Source: Prostheceraeus crozeri (taxonomy: Eukaryota > Platyhelminthes > Polycladida > Euryleptidae). Taken from it: DNA of 64,000 nucleotides. Position numbers and translations under genes: made by a program. Every line of letters begins with the position of its first letter. The stretch's first letter is position 1. Positions 42,839-55,339 of this stretch are shown one piece after another. The DNA lies in NCBI GenBank assembly GCA_907163375.1, contig CAJQUW010003055.1, forward strand, positions 248,001-312,000. Reading direction: 5' to 3'. The notes under the pieces were generated by a model, which had not been told where the DNA came from, did no database searches, and was given only the letters and a program-made list of their open reading frames with translations.

Positions 42839-42985
42839 TAGAGGGTATGCTTGCACGTCTTCTAGCTCCAACGTCGCTGGTTCAAACCTACCCACGACTG
42901 ATGAGGCCCAACAGGCCGAAACATGTCTCGTGGTGGTTACATCTGTTGAGATTTGATAAATGTATCACTTGCAAGGTTACTTGTC
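42836..42985 (+). mobile_element. tRNA-derived SINE-like unit carrying a hammerhead ribozyme
   Basis: ggttagagggtatgcttgc resembles a tRNA A-box region (TGGTTAG in the second copy at 43,397). ggttcaaacct at about 42,879 resembles a B box (GGTTCRANTC). The hammerhead follows directly. The unit has no ORF. Partial head only at about 43,379-43,420. Confidence 0.55.
42892..42933 (+). ncRNA. type I hammerhead ribozyme (canonical core)
   Basis: Self-cleaving RNA motif with every invariant position present: stem I CCACGA (42892-42897) with TCGTGG (42928-42933); CTGATGA (42898-42904); stem II GGCC-caaca-GGCC (42905-42917); GAAA (42918-42921); a two-pair stem III (A-T, C-G, loop AT); and C17 at 42,927, after which cleavage is expected. 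The very short stem III is the form described for retroelement hammerheads, which usually act as dimers. Confidence 0.85.
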
Positions 42986-43437
42986 TAAACATCTAATGAG
43001 TAGCGCCTGCGTGAAGCATAGAAATAAACTTTATCTGAAGTTCGCTAGAATGGAAATTGACTCAAGGTCACGGCACATCCAAGGGAACTAAGTTGGGGCA
43101 TGAAGAACCAATGAAAGGTTTCGATTTACTCATGTGACTGATTGTAAACCAATGATACAGACGTTGGCAGGTGCATCTAAGTGAAAATGCGTGCGATTTA
43201 TGTGCCGTTATTGTGCATGGCATGAAGCTTAATTTCCATTCTAGAGGTTTTATTGTTGTCAATTTCTGTGGCGTGAAGCGCCTCAATCTCGGGTGCGGTA
43301 TTAAGTGATTGCAGAATACAGTCCGCCTTCCACGTGCCTGCGTTGCAGTGCCTTCCAGGCTAATTCACGCTCTCAACAGATGGTCCGATGGCCTTGTGGT
43401 TAGAGGGTATGCTTGCACGTGCTTTCTCTTGCTTCTT

Positions 43438-43588
43438 GCCTAATGCAGATGCTTCTCTACAAAAAATATTTCCAGCAACCAAAACAAGTTGAAAAGCGCA
43501 TGTCTTATGCTTGTATCTATTACTATTCGCCCTATAGCGGCACCTACATGCAGTCAATCTGAGTGAAAATAAGTCTTTACAGTAGGCC
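43438..43588. repeat. about 150-bp direct repeat, right copy
   Basis: Partner of 42,687-42,838. It is preceded by the SINE-like head, giving the order repeat-unit body / unit head-repeat. Confidence 0.85.
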
Positions 43589-43599
43589 TACATACATCA

Positions 43600-45190
43600 T
43601 TCGTATTTGAAAATGTACTAAAACATGTCCGTGCGCAATGGCAAATGAAGAAATTTCAATCTGTCAGGTTTCCATTTTGTCTCACATATATTAAAAGCAC
43701 TCACCACGCAGTATTACTTCTAATGATCATGTTGAGAGATTTGCTATCGTGCATTTAATTTTTAGCTATTTATTTTACATCTATTATCTATCTCGAAGAA
43801 TGTAACAAGTATTGGTTGATGAGGAGACGACCAGTGCAGCGGGATGTCTAATGACTTGCAAATATTCTTCCACGTACAATGACTATATCCGATCAACAAG
43901 TTTAGTTGACCTTCGTCCAAACTACGAGACAAATCAAAACTTCGTCAATCGAGGCTCATAAAGTTGTGTAATACTTCATGCAAAATTTGAATTTTGTGAC
44001 ATGCATCATAGACATAGCATCACTAGATACATTAAATAGAACATAGCACGTAGCAGTTATAACACACACCATAGAATCTTGAAAGTCTTTACCATAGCAT
44101 AGACTTCTATGACCATTGATGGACCACATCATCAAGACACAGACTTCTAAATTTCTCTGGACAAATAGGTTGAAATTGGCTTCCTACATGATCAGGCCAG
44201 AAATCCTAAATTAGACTACCTTACAAATAGACTGTCATTTAAGCATTATCAAATTTTTCCCAGCACAACTCATGAGCCATACATGCTTATGCGTTAAACT
44301 CACGTGCTACACCTCGGCGTTATTTGGTTATTTTACAATTTTTCTTCTCACAACTTTCTCAGAACCAAGACATTTTAGATTTATGAGCAAATTTCTTCCA
44401 CATGCTGCTGAAAAAATTCACTGAAATTTCGGAAACTCATCGTCCATATGTACAACGAGATTTCACGAAGAAGGAATTGGAAAAATCATTAAGAATCATT
44501 AGGTATTTATCGATATTCTGAGCACTGCCTTTTCAATTTTTTAAAGCAAAAACCTATATTCCATTACTATTGAGCTTGATCTCATAGATACCCTCCAATA
44601 AAGAATATATAGTTGAAGAGATTCCTTTGGTAGAGAAAAAGAGAAAACACGATGAGCAATTTCATTTAAAACTTTTGCAGTTTCAAAGAAATCGTCAATG
44701 TCGAACATTGTATGGTGACGCATGGAGACAAAACAATTTTCTCCACTCCTTTGAACCATCCAGCCAAACATTTCTCAAGATGATCCGTCTGTTGTTTTTC
44801 CGAGTAGCCTCAGAAGATTCCCCAACGCAGGTCGGATTGTTCAACATTTGTTCAGACGTCCTCAGATGTGGCTGCTCAGGTTGGGAATGCTTATTGTGTC
44901 TATCATCATTGTTTTCATGAAAGTAAATGCAAAGAAGGATTCCCCGTGCAGTTCACTTCTCTGTCCTGATCTCGTTTCTGTTCCCTTTGCTTTCAAGACA
45001 TTCATAATGTTGAGGATTCGGCTGCTTCTCTTTTCCTCTAGAAACTGTCCCTTACCATGGTCAATGCTATGGGCGGATAATGCGTAAATTTTCCATCTGT
45101 TGACTTCGGTTTCACCAGCAACTTTGTCAGCATTTCCAAAGTATAAAATAGTTGAATCTGATCTCGAATTTCTATTACTGGCTGGTCATC
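43600..45190. other. no firmly supported feature
   Basis: Non-coding as far as I can see. The minus strand at 44,541-45,100 may hold decayed downstream parts of the Harbinger-like relic, but no motif is clear. Confidence 0.4.
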
Positions 45191-45196
45191 CAGAGA

Positions 45197-45745
45197 TCAC
45201 ACAAAAGTCATCAGATTGATAACTTTGGAAACCTTAGATGATATGTGCTTGTTGGAATGGATTTCTCTCTGTGATAGATGCGAACATTGGCAGATTTTTC
45301 GACAGTCAATGATGCGACGACACTGAAGAAAAGATTTCAAGTCATGATCGCCATATTTACTCCATGGTCGTTTTGAGATAATCACAAACCCAGATAGAAT
45401 GATTTCTTTGTAGATTTTAGACAAAATCGTCGTAAGAAGATGTTTGATCTATTCCAATAAATTCTTCCGAATGTGTTTCCATTGCCAGGACATGCACTTG
45501 AAAAAATAGCCATACCGGATAGCGGCTTTGGAGTAGTTTGGAGCAGCATCTAGACAGATTAAGGAAATTTGTTTACACTGTGCTGTAGATTGTATGTTTT
45601 CTTTTCTTCCACTTCGTTTGCCATAATGATTGACGTCCCTCATAGTAGTATTGAAGGCAGATTCATGGAAGTGAAGGTGACACAAGACGGAATGTTTAGT
45701 TGGGCTATAATGCTTTCTACTAAGTCGATGCAAATGTAAATTCAA
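45197..45745 (-). pseudogene. THAP + DDE_Tnp_4 (Harbinger/ISL2EU-like) transposase relic
   Basis: From 45,745: SPTKHSVLCHLHFHESAFNTT has the C-x-x-HF core of a THAP zinc finger. The next frame reads CRRIIDCRKICQCSHLSQREIHSNKH, matching the first catalytic block of DDE_Tnp_4 (iiDCtEI...SQRxxxSxYK) with frame and residue damage. The THAP-then-DDE_Tnp_4 order is typical of this transposase group in animals. Fragmentary and surely inactive. Confidence 0.5.
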
Positions 45746-46099
45746 ATTTCTGTATTATGCAGAGGAATGTATTGAATTATCATTTCATTTCGGTTGACAG
45801 CCAGAAGCTGTACGTACAATGTACCTGTATGTTTGGTGTTCTGCATTGAAATGAATCGCACAGGAGACTCATTTCAAATAGTCATTTATCTCTTCGATTG
45901 GCTACAAAATTCGTTCTTTTGTAACACAAACGTTGTTTGGCCTGAACATGTAGAAAATGATTTCAAATTTTCCTCACCTATCTGTCCAGAGAAATTTAGA
46001 AGTCTATGATCAAGATATCATAAGATGTAAAATCTATGGTCAACCTCACATGGAAATGTGACAATATTAACTAATGCCGTAACGAGGACCATGATAACA

Positions 46100-46206
46100 A
46101 TATAACATTAACATGGATTTTTTCGGGCAACAATGTAGGACATTTGAGGGCGCGTAAACGTCTGAAAATGTCCTACATTGTTCCCCGAAAATATCTATGT
46201 TAATAC
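46100..46206. repeat. foldback repeat
   Basis: Arms with caatgtaggacatt and aatgtcctacattg, further paired through ttttcggg/ccccgaaaa and taacat/atgtta. The spacer is about 15 bp. Confidence 0.75.
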
Positions 46207-46517
46207 TATTGTGCGTAATTGAAATGAACTGGGCAGCAATGCTATGCATGCACATGTAGATATACGCTGATTGAGATTTCTTAAATGTCTTTCACATGCA
46301 TAGATAGAGAAATCATCATTACGGGATACATTGTTGCCTTCATTTTTCCACATTGTACCATAGCTCAATTACGCACAATACAAGACAAGCATGAATATAT
46401 AAAAAATGCACGTTTTTGCAAAACTTTCAATGTCCACAGGTTAATAAGTTCCACGAAACAGGTCATTATTTTCCTGGTTTGAAATTATTTGGTTTTTATT
46501 AGTATTTGGATTTCTTC

Positions 46518-46580
46518 GGTCATTATTTGTCATAATAACCTCGAGCGTTCGGCTCTCGGTAATTTAGGCAAATAATGACC
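46518..46580. repeat. short inverted repeat
   Basis: ggtcattatttg (46,518-46,529) and caaataatgacc (46,569-46,580). Perfect 12-bp arms. Confidence 0.7.
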
Positions 46581-46599
46581 TCAGATCTATGCATTATCC

Positions 46600-49360
46600 A
46601 TCACGTAAAGATATGCATGCAAAAATAAGAAACTGCATAGACGCTACACGAAGTGAAGTCCATATTTTTGCAAAGTCATAAACATATTGAAAGATGACTT
46701 TCGACGCGAAGTACAGCAGTGAGGAAGGATGAAACGACCGGAACGCATGCTTCTTGGTGGTGGAAATGAATGAAGTGGGCGATCGTGCACTGAAGTGCAT
46801 TTTTCTTATCCTGAAAGGGCACTTTTCATTTTTCTATCACTCAATGATTCCAGACAATTTGATAAGCAGTCAATTCTGCAATTCATTGTGTGCGCGTCGC
46901 TGTTGTTTATCGAGATTTTCGGCGATCACTGATTGTACACAAATAAACAGTGTAGAACAGTATAAAATTGGTCGCAAAGTTCCTTTATAGACAGTAATTA
47001 GCTCATTTTTACTGAAGATCTTGAAACTCTTACGCAAGGAAGTCTTTGAGAAAACAAACGTGTAGCATAGTCAGAATAGCTCTTCTATGATAAATCATTT
47101 GACCAAATAACACCAAGAATTTTATGCTCACTGACAAACTGAATATCAGGAATACAAAAAGGTTCAGAATCTTCTGAGTTGTTAGTGATAGATAAGGTAA
47201 TTCCAATGGATGAATCTTACTGTGAGCGCTTTGTTAGCTTAACACTGTTTCCGTGCGGTCGACCCTGGTGATTAAAACTTTACGCTCGAGCGACTACACG
47301 AGCGCGAAGCGCGAGTTCAAACGAGAGTGATGTTCTGCCAAACTGACATTGCATCCTCGATGCATGAGTCATAGATATCGGACCACGTGACCAATGATTT
47401 CTGAAAGCGTTTCCAAACTATCAACAGGCAGAATTTCGTTATCTAATTGGTTTGTCAGTTTGTCATAGACTCATAACCACAGAATTAGACAGGTCGTCTC
47501 TTCTTCTGCTTGACTAGAAGGGAAGCATTGGAACATGTAACGTTAATGAAATGGCACAATCTGCTGACATAATACCATAGCAATCGAACAATCAGCAGCC
47601 AGTTCAACATTAAACACACCAAACTGTGCAAAGTTCCAGTGACTGTTATCAACCGGGTCACACAGCAAAGAGACACAGTCGATGTCAAGTTCTACAGAGA
47701 AGCTTGTGAACGTTTTTTCATACGCCTGCTAACTTTTTTTGAAATGGTCGGAGGACCCAACATTATCGAGAAAACTTTTGCGCAATGATCTGGATTCTTC
47801 AAATCTGAGGGAATGGTGGCAATCGGAGCATTTTGAAGGAATTCAAAGCAATCCGCAAGCGACGCACGACTATTTTTTCCATCTCTGTAAGGTATTAAAA
47901 ATTTCTTTTTGCCCACTTATTAAGTTCCTGCATGTGCCATCTGTTTGAATCAGTTTGCACTTCTAGCAAAGTGATGCGGTTAAACAATATAATTCTGTGC
48001 TCATAACGCTTAATCTCTACCGAGGATTGCTGCATTTAGACAGAAATCCATGACTTCGGTAGGAAGCATTTTTTGTCAACTTACACGAATGTTCTCTATC
48101 TTTCTATTGTGTTTTCTATCCTTGTTGTAGCTAACTTCATGATTAACTTCAGTTGCTATTTCTACGATGGAGAGAATGCACTTCTATGACATAAAATGAT
48201 CAACTAGAGCATGCTTCTAAATGTTTTCTCTTTAGACATCGCAATCCAAGAACTTTTTTGCTTGGATATCAGCAGTTCAGACGAATCTTCTAATCTTTGA
48301 AATGTTCATCTTACTGCTATTTATCATGGAAATAAGTCAAAGACCTCTATGCTTGAAACTCATTCATTTTTGGATCTATTTGCTGAATTGTTAAGTAATA
48401 GTTTCTGCAACTACACAGAAATCGTCTCAATGTGGTGCATCACACTTGCAAAGAAGTCGCACTTGTCATACATGTCAGCCTCACAACTGTTGGGGAAAAG
48501 TGAATTAGAACACGCTGGGCTGTGTGTTTCTTAAACCGCTACCGTGCAACAATTAATGATTGATGTTTATTAGTTGTATTCATCACCAGTGATTGATGCA
48601 TGATGACTGATAATCAATGCTTATTCACTAGCTTTGTGATGATGACTCATAATGAACCACTTCCAGGGCTCGATTCAAACTGACACGCCAATTTTCGTGA
48701 TTATATAAGAAACAAGGCGTGTTAAGCAATTGGTAAGAATTGTTGGGGTATGAAGGTTTGAGTTTCTTGCATTGTGGGATGAGACGGATGAATAAGAAAC
48801 AACAGTCGATATTTCAAGCCATTCCCTTCACGGTTACGAAAGGAAGGTAGTTTCAATTGGAGAGTGAAAAAAGCTTCCACATATTGACAGGTGAAACAGA
48901 TTCTATAGAGATAGCGATACAATAGAAGCAATCCTTCCAATGAAAGAAATGAAGATTTTGTAAATGATGATGATATGCGACAGTGCTGACATGAATCGAA
49001 CCGTTTTTCATATTATGAAGTATATTCAATTACTATTGTATGATTTAGATAAAGATAGTCTTTGTCTAGAGACTGTAAATTTACGCCACACCCGAATAGG
49101 AATTCAACAAAGTATAAGAAGAGATAACTGAGTTTGACAGAACGATCCGCCCAAATGTATTATTCAAGAAATATTGATGTATACGATGGAAGCTTGAGTA
49201 TAATTATGATAAAGCAAATACTTTCCCTTCCTTATCCCTGAGTAAAATACAAAATTGCAGTTCTTTTACATAATTTTACAAGGGAACCATAATAATTCAT
49301 TTAAGCAAGCAACTCTCCGTAGCAGCTCTTGCTATTTCTACCCATGCCCAAACATTTTTT
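46600..49360. other. no feature recognised
   Basis: Short ORFs only (up to 78 codons), without domain character. Confidence 0.45.
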
Positions 49361-49362
49361 TT

Positions 49363-50268
49363 AACACCAGAGGAACCCGCAGAAAAACGATGTTGTTCTC
49401 ATAAAAAATCTCTTTATCGAGGCCTTTCAGCTGCCGCCGGCAGTCATCGTCAGGCGAATGAATCATGCAGCTAACACTTATGAGAATAGTTCACAATCAT
49501 GCAAGACAGAAACATAAGAACAACATAGAACTATCAATTAAATACATAGTACAGAAAATACTTAAAAACATCCTACTATAAAACAAATAGAAGTAGAAGC
49601 TAAGAAAGTCAACGATTTTAGAAATGTTACGAAAAAAACAGAGAGTCTCAAGACCGGAGCCGGCAAAGATATTGGGCTCGGTTTACAAACTTCCCTGTAG
49701 CGAGGAAGGATGCTCATGGGTGTATGTTGGAGAGACGTCTCGTCCGGTGGAGGAAAGACTAAATGAGCATGCGAAGTCGATCAAGTCAATGGATGTACAG
49801 CGATCTGAGGTAGCAAAGCATGCGGTGTCATCAGGTCATCCGATCAGAGTAAAGAACGCCACTGTGATTGATCGGGAAAGCAGCTGGAGCAAACGAATTG
49901 TTAAGGAGTCGCTATGGACTCATCATAAACTGCACTCTGAGAACAAAGTCAAACATACGTTGAGTGATGTGTAGAAGTCTTGAGACTCTCTGTTTTCTTC
50001 GTAACATTTCTAAAATCGTTGACTTTCTTAGCTTCTACTTATATTTGTTTTATAGTAGGATGTTTTTAAGTATTTTCTGTACTATGTATTTAATTGATAG
50101 TTCTATGTTGTTCTTATGTTTCTGTCTTGCATGATTGTGAACTATTCTCATAAGTGTTAACTGCATGATTCATTCGCCTGACGATGACTGCCGGCGGCAG
50201 CTGAAAGGCCTCGATAAAGAGATTTTTTACGAGAACAACATCGTTTTTCTGCGGGTTCCTCTGGTGTT
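49363..50268. mobile_element. PLE GIY-YIG cassette between 290-bp inverted arms
   Basis: Arms 49,363-49,655 and 49,978-50,268 are near-identical complements, with gcgggttcctctggtgtt at the outer edge and agtctcaaga at the inner edge. They enclose only about 320 bp, nearly all GIY-YIG ORF. Each arm carries a ctgacga ... ctgccgg/ggcggcag ... gaaa motif recalling a hammerhead core. There is no RT. Confidence 0.8.
49624..49974 (+). CDS. GIY-YIG endonuclease domain ORF of a PLE (116 aa)
   Basis: SVYKLPCSEEGCSWVYVGETSRPVEERLNEHAKS is a clear GIY-YIG core: VYK, a Cys pair, YVGET, and an R-x-x-EH helix. KHAVSSGHP and a conserved basic/Glu stretch (RIVKESLWTHHK) follow, and a stop closes the frame at the inner edge of the right arm. 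The frame is intact. It starts inside the left arm, and no RT domain precedes it. Confidence 0.78.
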   Translation: MLRKKQRVSRPEPAKILGSVYKLPCSEEGCSWVYVGETSRPVEERLNEHAKSIKSMDVQRSEVAKHAVSSGHPIRVKNATVIDRESSWSKRIVKESLWTHHKLHSENKVKHTLSDV

Positions 50269-51400
50269 GAAAAAATTATGTCAAGCCCGTTATTTCATTC
50301 TATGCCCCAACATATTTGTTATATACATTGAATTTCTGCTGTTCTATATATATGATAGAATAGTTATATACATTCAATGCTTAATAGTGATGCACTTTTC
50401 AAAATTGCCGGCAAAAGCTATCCATTAAAAATGTCAACCATTTAACCAAATTTATTCAATGTCTATTGGACATGGATGTATCTTTTGAATGCTTACTTTT
50501 TTAAAAATTCAATCAAATGTAAATGGTTGTCCTGTTTATGGCACCTTAGTAACTAATGTGTTGACACAATTATGAATAAATAATAAATAACTCAATAGAT
50601 ATAATGCAGTAGAATAAAATTGTGCTAAAATCTGGAATAATTTTGATAGTTTCTGGTACCCTAGTTGACGATATATGATTGGCCCAAATGGTGCCCTAGT
50701 GTATATACAAAAGAACGCCCGGATTTCAGGTGCCTTTCAGATGACCATTTAGCCTGTTTAGGTGTACATGAATATGGTAGCTATTTCTTTCCATATAGTA
50801 TGTATATGGCGAAACTTTGTAACAGCAGCAGAAGTCATCGTCAGCTTGGTGTATGCGCTTAATTTTACTTTGCAATGATTCAATGATTTTACATTTTGAA
50901 GAGTAGTATATTTGCTGACTAAATTGTATTGTACAATAAATGCATCCAAGGATCTGTGTATAGGCCTATTATGATTCACATTTCAATAATAGTTACACTA
51001 TCTTATTAGCTATATCTAATAGCCACTGTGATTAATTTAATTTCGTAGAATAATTAAAAGACATCAAAGATTTCTACTTACTTTCTTTTTCTCTACTAAA
51101 TAACGGGAGGACATATCTTTTCCTTATCTTCAATGGTGTCATAGAATGATTTGAATCGGAGTAGAGAATCCAACTTCTTGAATAGAGCCCAGTGGAATCA
51201 ACAGTAGTATTACCTTCCTTGATAATCACTTTCATGACTGAACCTGCAAAATGTTTTTGAAATCGTCCATTCGTCATTGTAAATGAGAATCAGATATCGT
51301 AAGTTGGGGACGATATTGTTAATTTCTTGTAATAAGGAGAATAAATGAGTATCAATAAAGCCTCTACAGCGTGTTTCATAAAAACGGATCAACTTCCTAT
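50269..51400. other. no feature recognised
   Basis: AT-rich, with short ORFs lacking domain character. Confidence 0.45.
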
Positions 51401-51406
51401 CTGTTG

Positions 51407-51526
51407 CACTAGGTGACATGCCACGCGTAATTCACTCGTCTGTCTATTCTATTCTGTCACGCATAGCCACGGATTGTTAGGGACATATGTAATTACGCCT
51501 GATTGAGCGTGGCATGTCACCTAGTG
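51407..51526. mobile_element. 120-bp foldback MITE with perfect 20-bp ends
   Basis: CACTAGGTGACATGCCACGC at the left and its exact complement at 51,507-51,526. It sits inside a sequence (gatcaacttcctatctgt ... tggtatcataat) that recurs without it at about 52,486-52,548, so an insertion or replacement can be seen. Confidence 0.8.
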
Positions 51527-51670
51527 TGGTATCATAATCAGACAGTCCTACAGTATTAGACCAAAATTCAATATGTTCATGACAATATATATATGCTTGT
51601 AACAAGGGTTGTCTCTCATGTACACCGAAATGTGTAGTCCATTAATGAAATTTCCTGATGATAATCAAGA

Positions 51671-52482
51671 CCAACTCCGCATTCATTAGATCCCCAATGT
51701 GTATAGCCTACACTTTCGATTTTACTGAATGAACTCATGGGAGGGTGGCATTGTCACCAAATGTGAGATGTGTAAATTTTTGCAGTTTTGAATAAATTAC
51801 AAAGGAATTGAATGATTATGATTGTAATGCAGAAGGAATGATGGTATTTCACAGATTCTCATGACAGCCTTGGAGATTTAATGTTTGCTAAATTAGCAAT
51901 TCGATAGGTTGCTATTACTTTCATGCTGACCCTCAAGAATGTATTTTCTTAAGCGTGATAATATCATACCTAGGAACTGGCAGAGCAAAATCACATAATT
52001 AAAGACAATGATTTCAATAAAATTTAAAAGATGTAAAGATAGGTCCACATCACTATTCAGATTCAAGAAATGAAAAATGAATTTAGTGAATCATTAAATC
52101 ATGCCGGTGGAAATTGAATCAAAAGCTTGAAATTTGAGCCAAGAAAGCACTAATAATATTGCGACTTTTTCACGAAGACTTTCATTATAATACGGAACAT
52201 GAATTCCCTTGATAATCAGCTCGATTTCTGCTTAGTTATGATGCTTATTATCAAATATTCATTCCTTTTGATATCCAACTTGTTTCATACTACTTAACTG
52301 GGAGAGTCCTCTCGGTAGTATATAAACTGGCAAAATTTTGACTTTTTTCAAAACTGCTAAAATAATTTTTTCGACCACGGGTGCGCAATCTCCGCAAAAA
52401 AACTGAATCTTTTGAAATAAAAATTTTCACTGCATACAGATACTTTTTTGAGTCGACACTCTACCTATATATCCCTACTCTA
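51671..52482. mobile_element. MITE-like element, copy 3 (5' truncated)
   Basis: Aligns with copies 1 and 2 from caactccgcattcattaga to the ctacctatatatccctactcta end. The first roughly 30 bp, including the left terminal repeat, are missing. Confidence 0.75.
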
Positions 52483-52964
52483 TGGGATCAACTTCCTATC
52501 TGTCTTAAGATAATGTGTCGATAAGTGAATGAAAGTGGTATCATAATTGATGGCCCAGATGTAGCTTACTAGTTTTCAAAGCGTGCAGCTTCAAGTAGAA
52601 GAAGCACTTGAAAATTCCCATTTGTTCTCAAAAATGCATCTTGACTTATCTTCAGTTGTTCATTTCGCTGTATTATATAAAACAATTTTTGCCATTTTCT
52701 ATGAGAAACAAGTACACTGTAAATCGCTGGATACAAAAATCACATACAATTTGAAACTAGCATCTAATACGAGATTCTCGTATGTTTACAGAGATCTGGT
52801 ATGATTTTCATGCGACATCTCACTTACTTTCGTAAGTGATTGGTATGTAGCGATACGAACTATTCTGTCTGTGATTGGCTGTTTTACACTGAAATACGAG
52901 TTGTTGGCATGCTTTATATACGAGACCCGATGCAAATTCATCTTCATTCGTATGCTATATATAT

Positions 52965-52989
52965 AAAAAGGTTATTTGACAGTAGTATG

Positions 52990-53056
<67 letters not shown>

Positions 53057-53176
53057 AATATATGAATATATATGAATATATATGAATATATGAATATATA
53101 TTATAATATATGAATATATATGAATATATATGAATATATATATATATATTACAAACTACTGTCAAATAACTTTTTT
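52965..53176. repeat. inverted repeat around an AT microsatellite
   Basis: gttatttgacagtagt at 52,971-52,986 and its complement at 53,157-53,172 enclose (TA)n (52,993-53,052) and a gaatatatat array. Same layout as at 30.2-30.7 kb, but a different arm sequence. Confidence 0.8.
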
Positions 53177-53397
53177 CAGTGATACCAGTCGTGAATATTT
53201 CTTTTTGATAGTGGGATATTTAACTAGATTAGATTAATTGTGAATTTTATGCTCCACGAGCATGTTGTCGTTTACTACTTGTCTCGCAACATAAACAGGA
53301 CGCTTGCTGACTTATATATCTCAAACATAACTATTTTTGCGTTCAAAAAGATTTAATTATCGGTTTAGCTCAAAAGTCATATACTCTAAGAAACGCA

Positions 53398-53622
53398 TTG
53401 AAGAACCATACCAAATATGAAACAAAATGTCAACTTACCTCATGTCCAATTCAAAACAATGAACTTTGCTTCAAGAAAAATGTAATTTACAAAATAACAT
53501 GTCTCAAGTGCAAAAATGCCGATATCGGTAGTACAATTAGAACTTTGCACATCCGAGTGAAAGAGCACACAACACAAGTAACATCATCAGTTTTCAAACA
53601 TTTACAACAATGCCATCCATAA
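53398..53622 (+). pseudogene. PLE GIY-YIG fragment
   Basis: NVIYKITCLKCKNADIGSTIRTLHIRVKEH shows the Cys pair and IGST core, but YIG is DIG. About 300 bp downstream a tail with cccctgaagcggcctgagtaggc resembles PLE 3' ends. RT is absent. Confidence 0.6.
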
Positions 53623-53799
53623 CAAGAATGTGCAAGTCGACACATTAACTCATGAAAGCGACAATACCAATTCGTCTTCGTGAAGCACTGTTGATAAAGA
53701 AATTCCAACCCACCATCAATTCACGTGAGGAAAATGAACAATATCACCAATTCTTTTTCACAAAGTAATGGAAATATCTTTCAATAATTCTATGTATGA

Positions 53800-55330
53800 A
53801 TCCTTACCCAAAATAACCTTCTATATCTATATACTGTATATACCATTTCAACATAACATCTTATAGATTTCAAATTTAAAGTGTTTGTAGAATATCCTCC
53901 TCTTCACCCCTGAAGCGGCCTGAGTAGGCAAAAATTTGGGCAATAAATGCCATATAAACAACAGCAAGGCTTTTTCAATTATATTATAAACAACATGCTG
54001 TTCAAGCGGAACTATAAAAAATTTTATGCATATATTTACCTATTGTTAAAGCTACAAGAAGATATCATGACTGCATGGGAAACAAAGACGTGTATGACTA
54101 ATGATTGGGCTGCTGTAAATTTCGTTCCTGGTCAAAATGACTTCTTTGCAGGAATTGTTTTGAAACTCAATTTTGATGAAATGAAACTGGCCCATAGAAA
54201 GTCGAAACATAAAAATTGAGTAGCATTTTCTAGAGCCTATCATTAACTGCGTTTAATTGACAAACTTCAAGGGCTTATAACTGAGAGCTTTGTCAAATCA
54301 CCATTTTTCTTACCTTTGCACAGCAACAGGATAATTATCAAACAAGAAAATAATTCAGGCATTCTATAACTTGGGAGACTGAATGTCAACACAAAAATTT
54401 AGCGATTCTCTGTGTAATGCATAAATTTTGTGAATACAACCAATGCAATCCATAAAAATGGAAAGTGTCAGCTGATTGGCTGAAGTTGTGAGCAATTTAA
54501 CAAAGGAAAGCCAGACGAGAATATTTTATCATTTCACTGTAAAAATTCTTGGTTGCAAGATTATTAGATTTCAAAGTCATTGATACCTACTTTGTGTCAA
54601 ATTACAAACTTTTCAGGAGAAGAAAAAACCTTCTGTAGATTGTAATTCCTATCGACTAGGTGCTTTCAAACATAAATTGTATCCAAATACCCAGCCAACC
54701 TGTACACGAGTATTACATGTATACAAATGTACCAAAAATACCCGAATAATACACTCCTGTTAACGACTTGAAATTTAGCTCTAACATGTACAGTACATGG
54801 CCCATAGGAATTCAATTTTGTGTCATATTACCTGCTAACTATTCCGAACAGTCATGCGTTTCTTGACTATTTTCTCTAAGCATGCGCGACATGCATAAAT
54901 CGTTTTATATGGTTGGTCAAATGTGAAATCTATAGCCCATAAAAGGAAAGTCTATAAAACGCAGAATAAGTAGAAACACTATTTTTCAGAAGAAAAGACT
55001 TCCACATTACAAGCTATAAACCACAGAAATTCACCAATATTCCATATCTAGCCAAAACCATCTCATCCACTTTAATGAAGTGTAGCAATTTGACAAGTAG
55101 CTTCATTCCCCCATTCCTAAGGGTTCGCTTGACTTGCCAATATTGCTTTATAATAATAATTGCTTTCTGGCTGAGCCTCTGTGTAGATTGTTTCAGCTAT
55201 CAATTGATTTATGTACTTTTCCGAATGCATGGTAAGTTGCTGCTATCTGTTCGGTCCCAAAGACTAAATCTCCCAAGTTGTGTGATATCCGTCCTATCAG
55301 CATTTTGAGATTTCCAGCAAAGTTATTGGA
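53800..55330. other. no feature recognised
   Basis: One 90-codon ORF at 53,947-54,219 without recognisable character. Otherwise AT-rich non-coding DNA. Confidence 0.4.
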
Positions 55331-55339
55331 ACTGTCATT

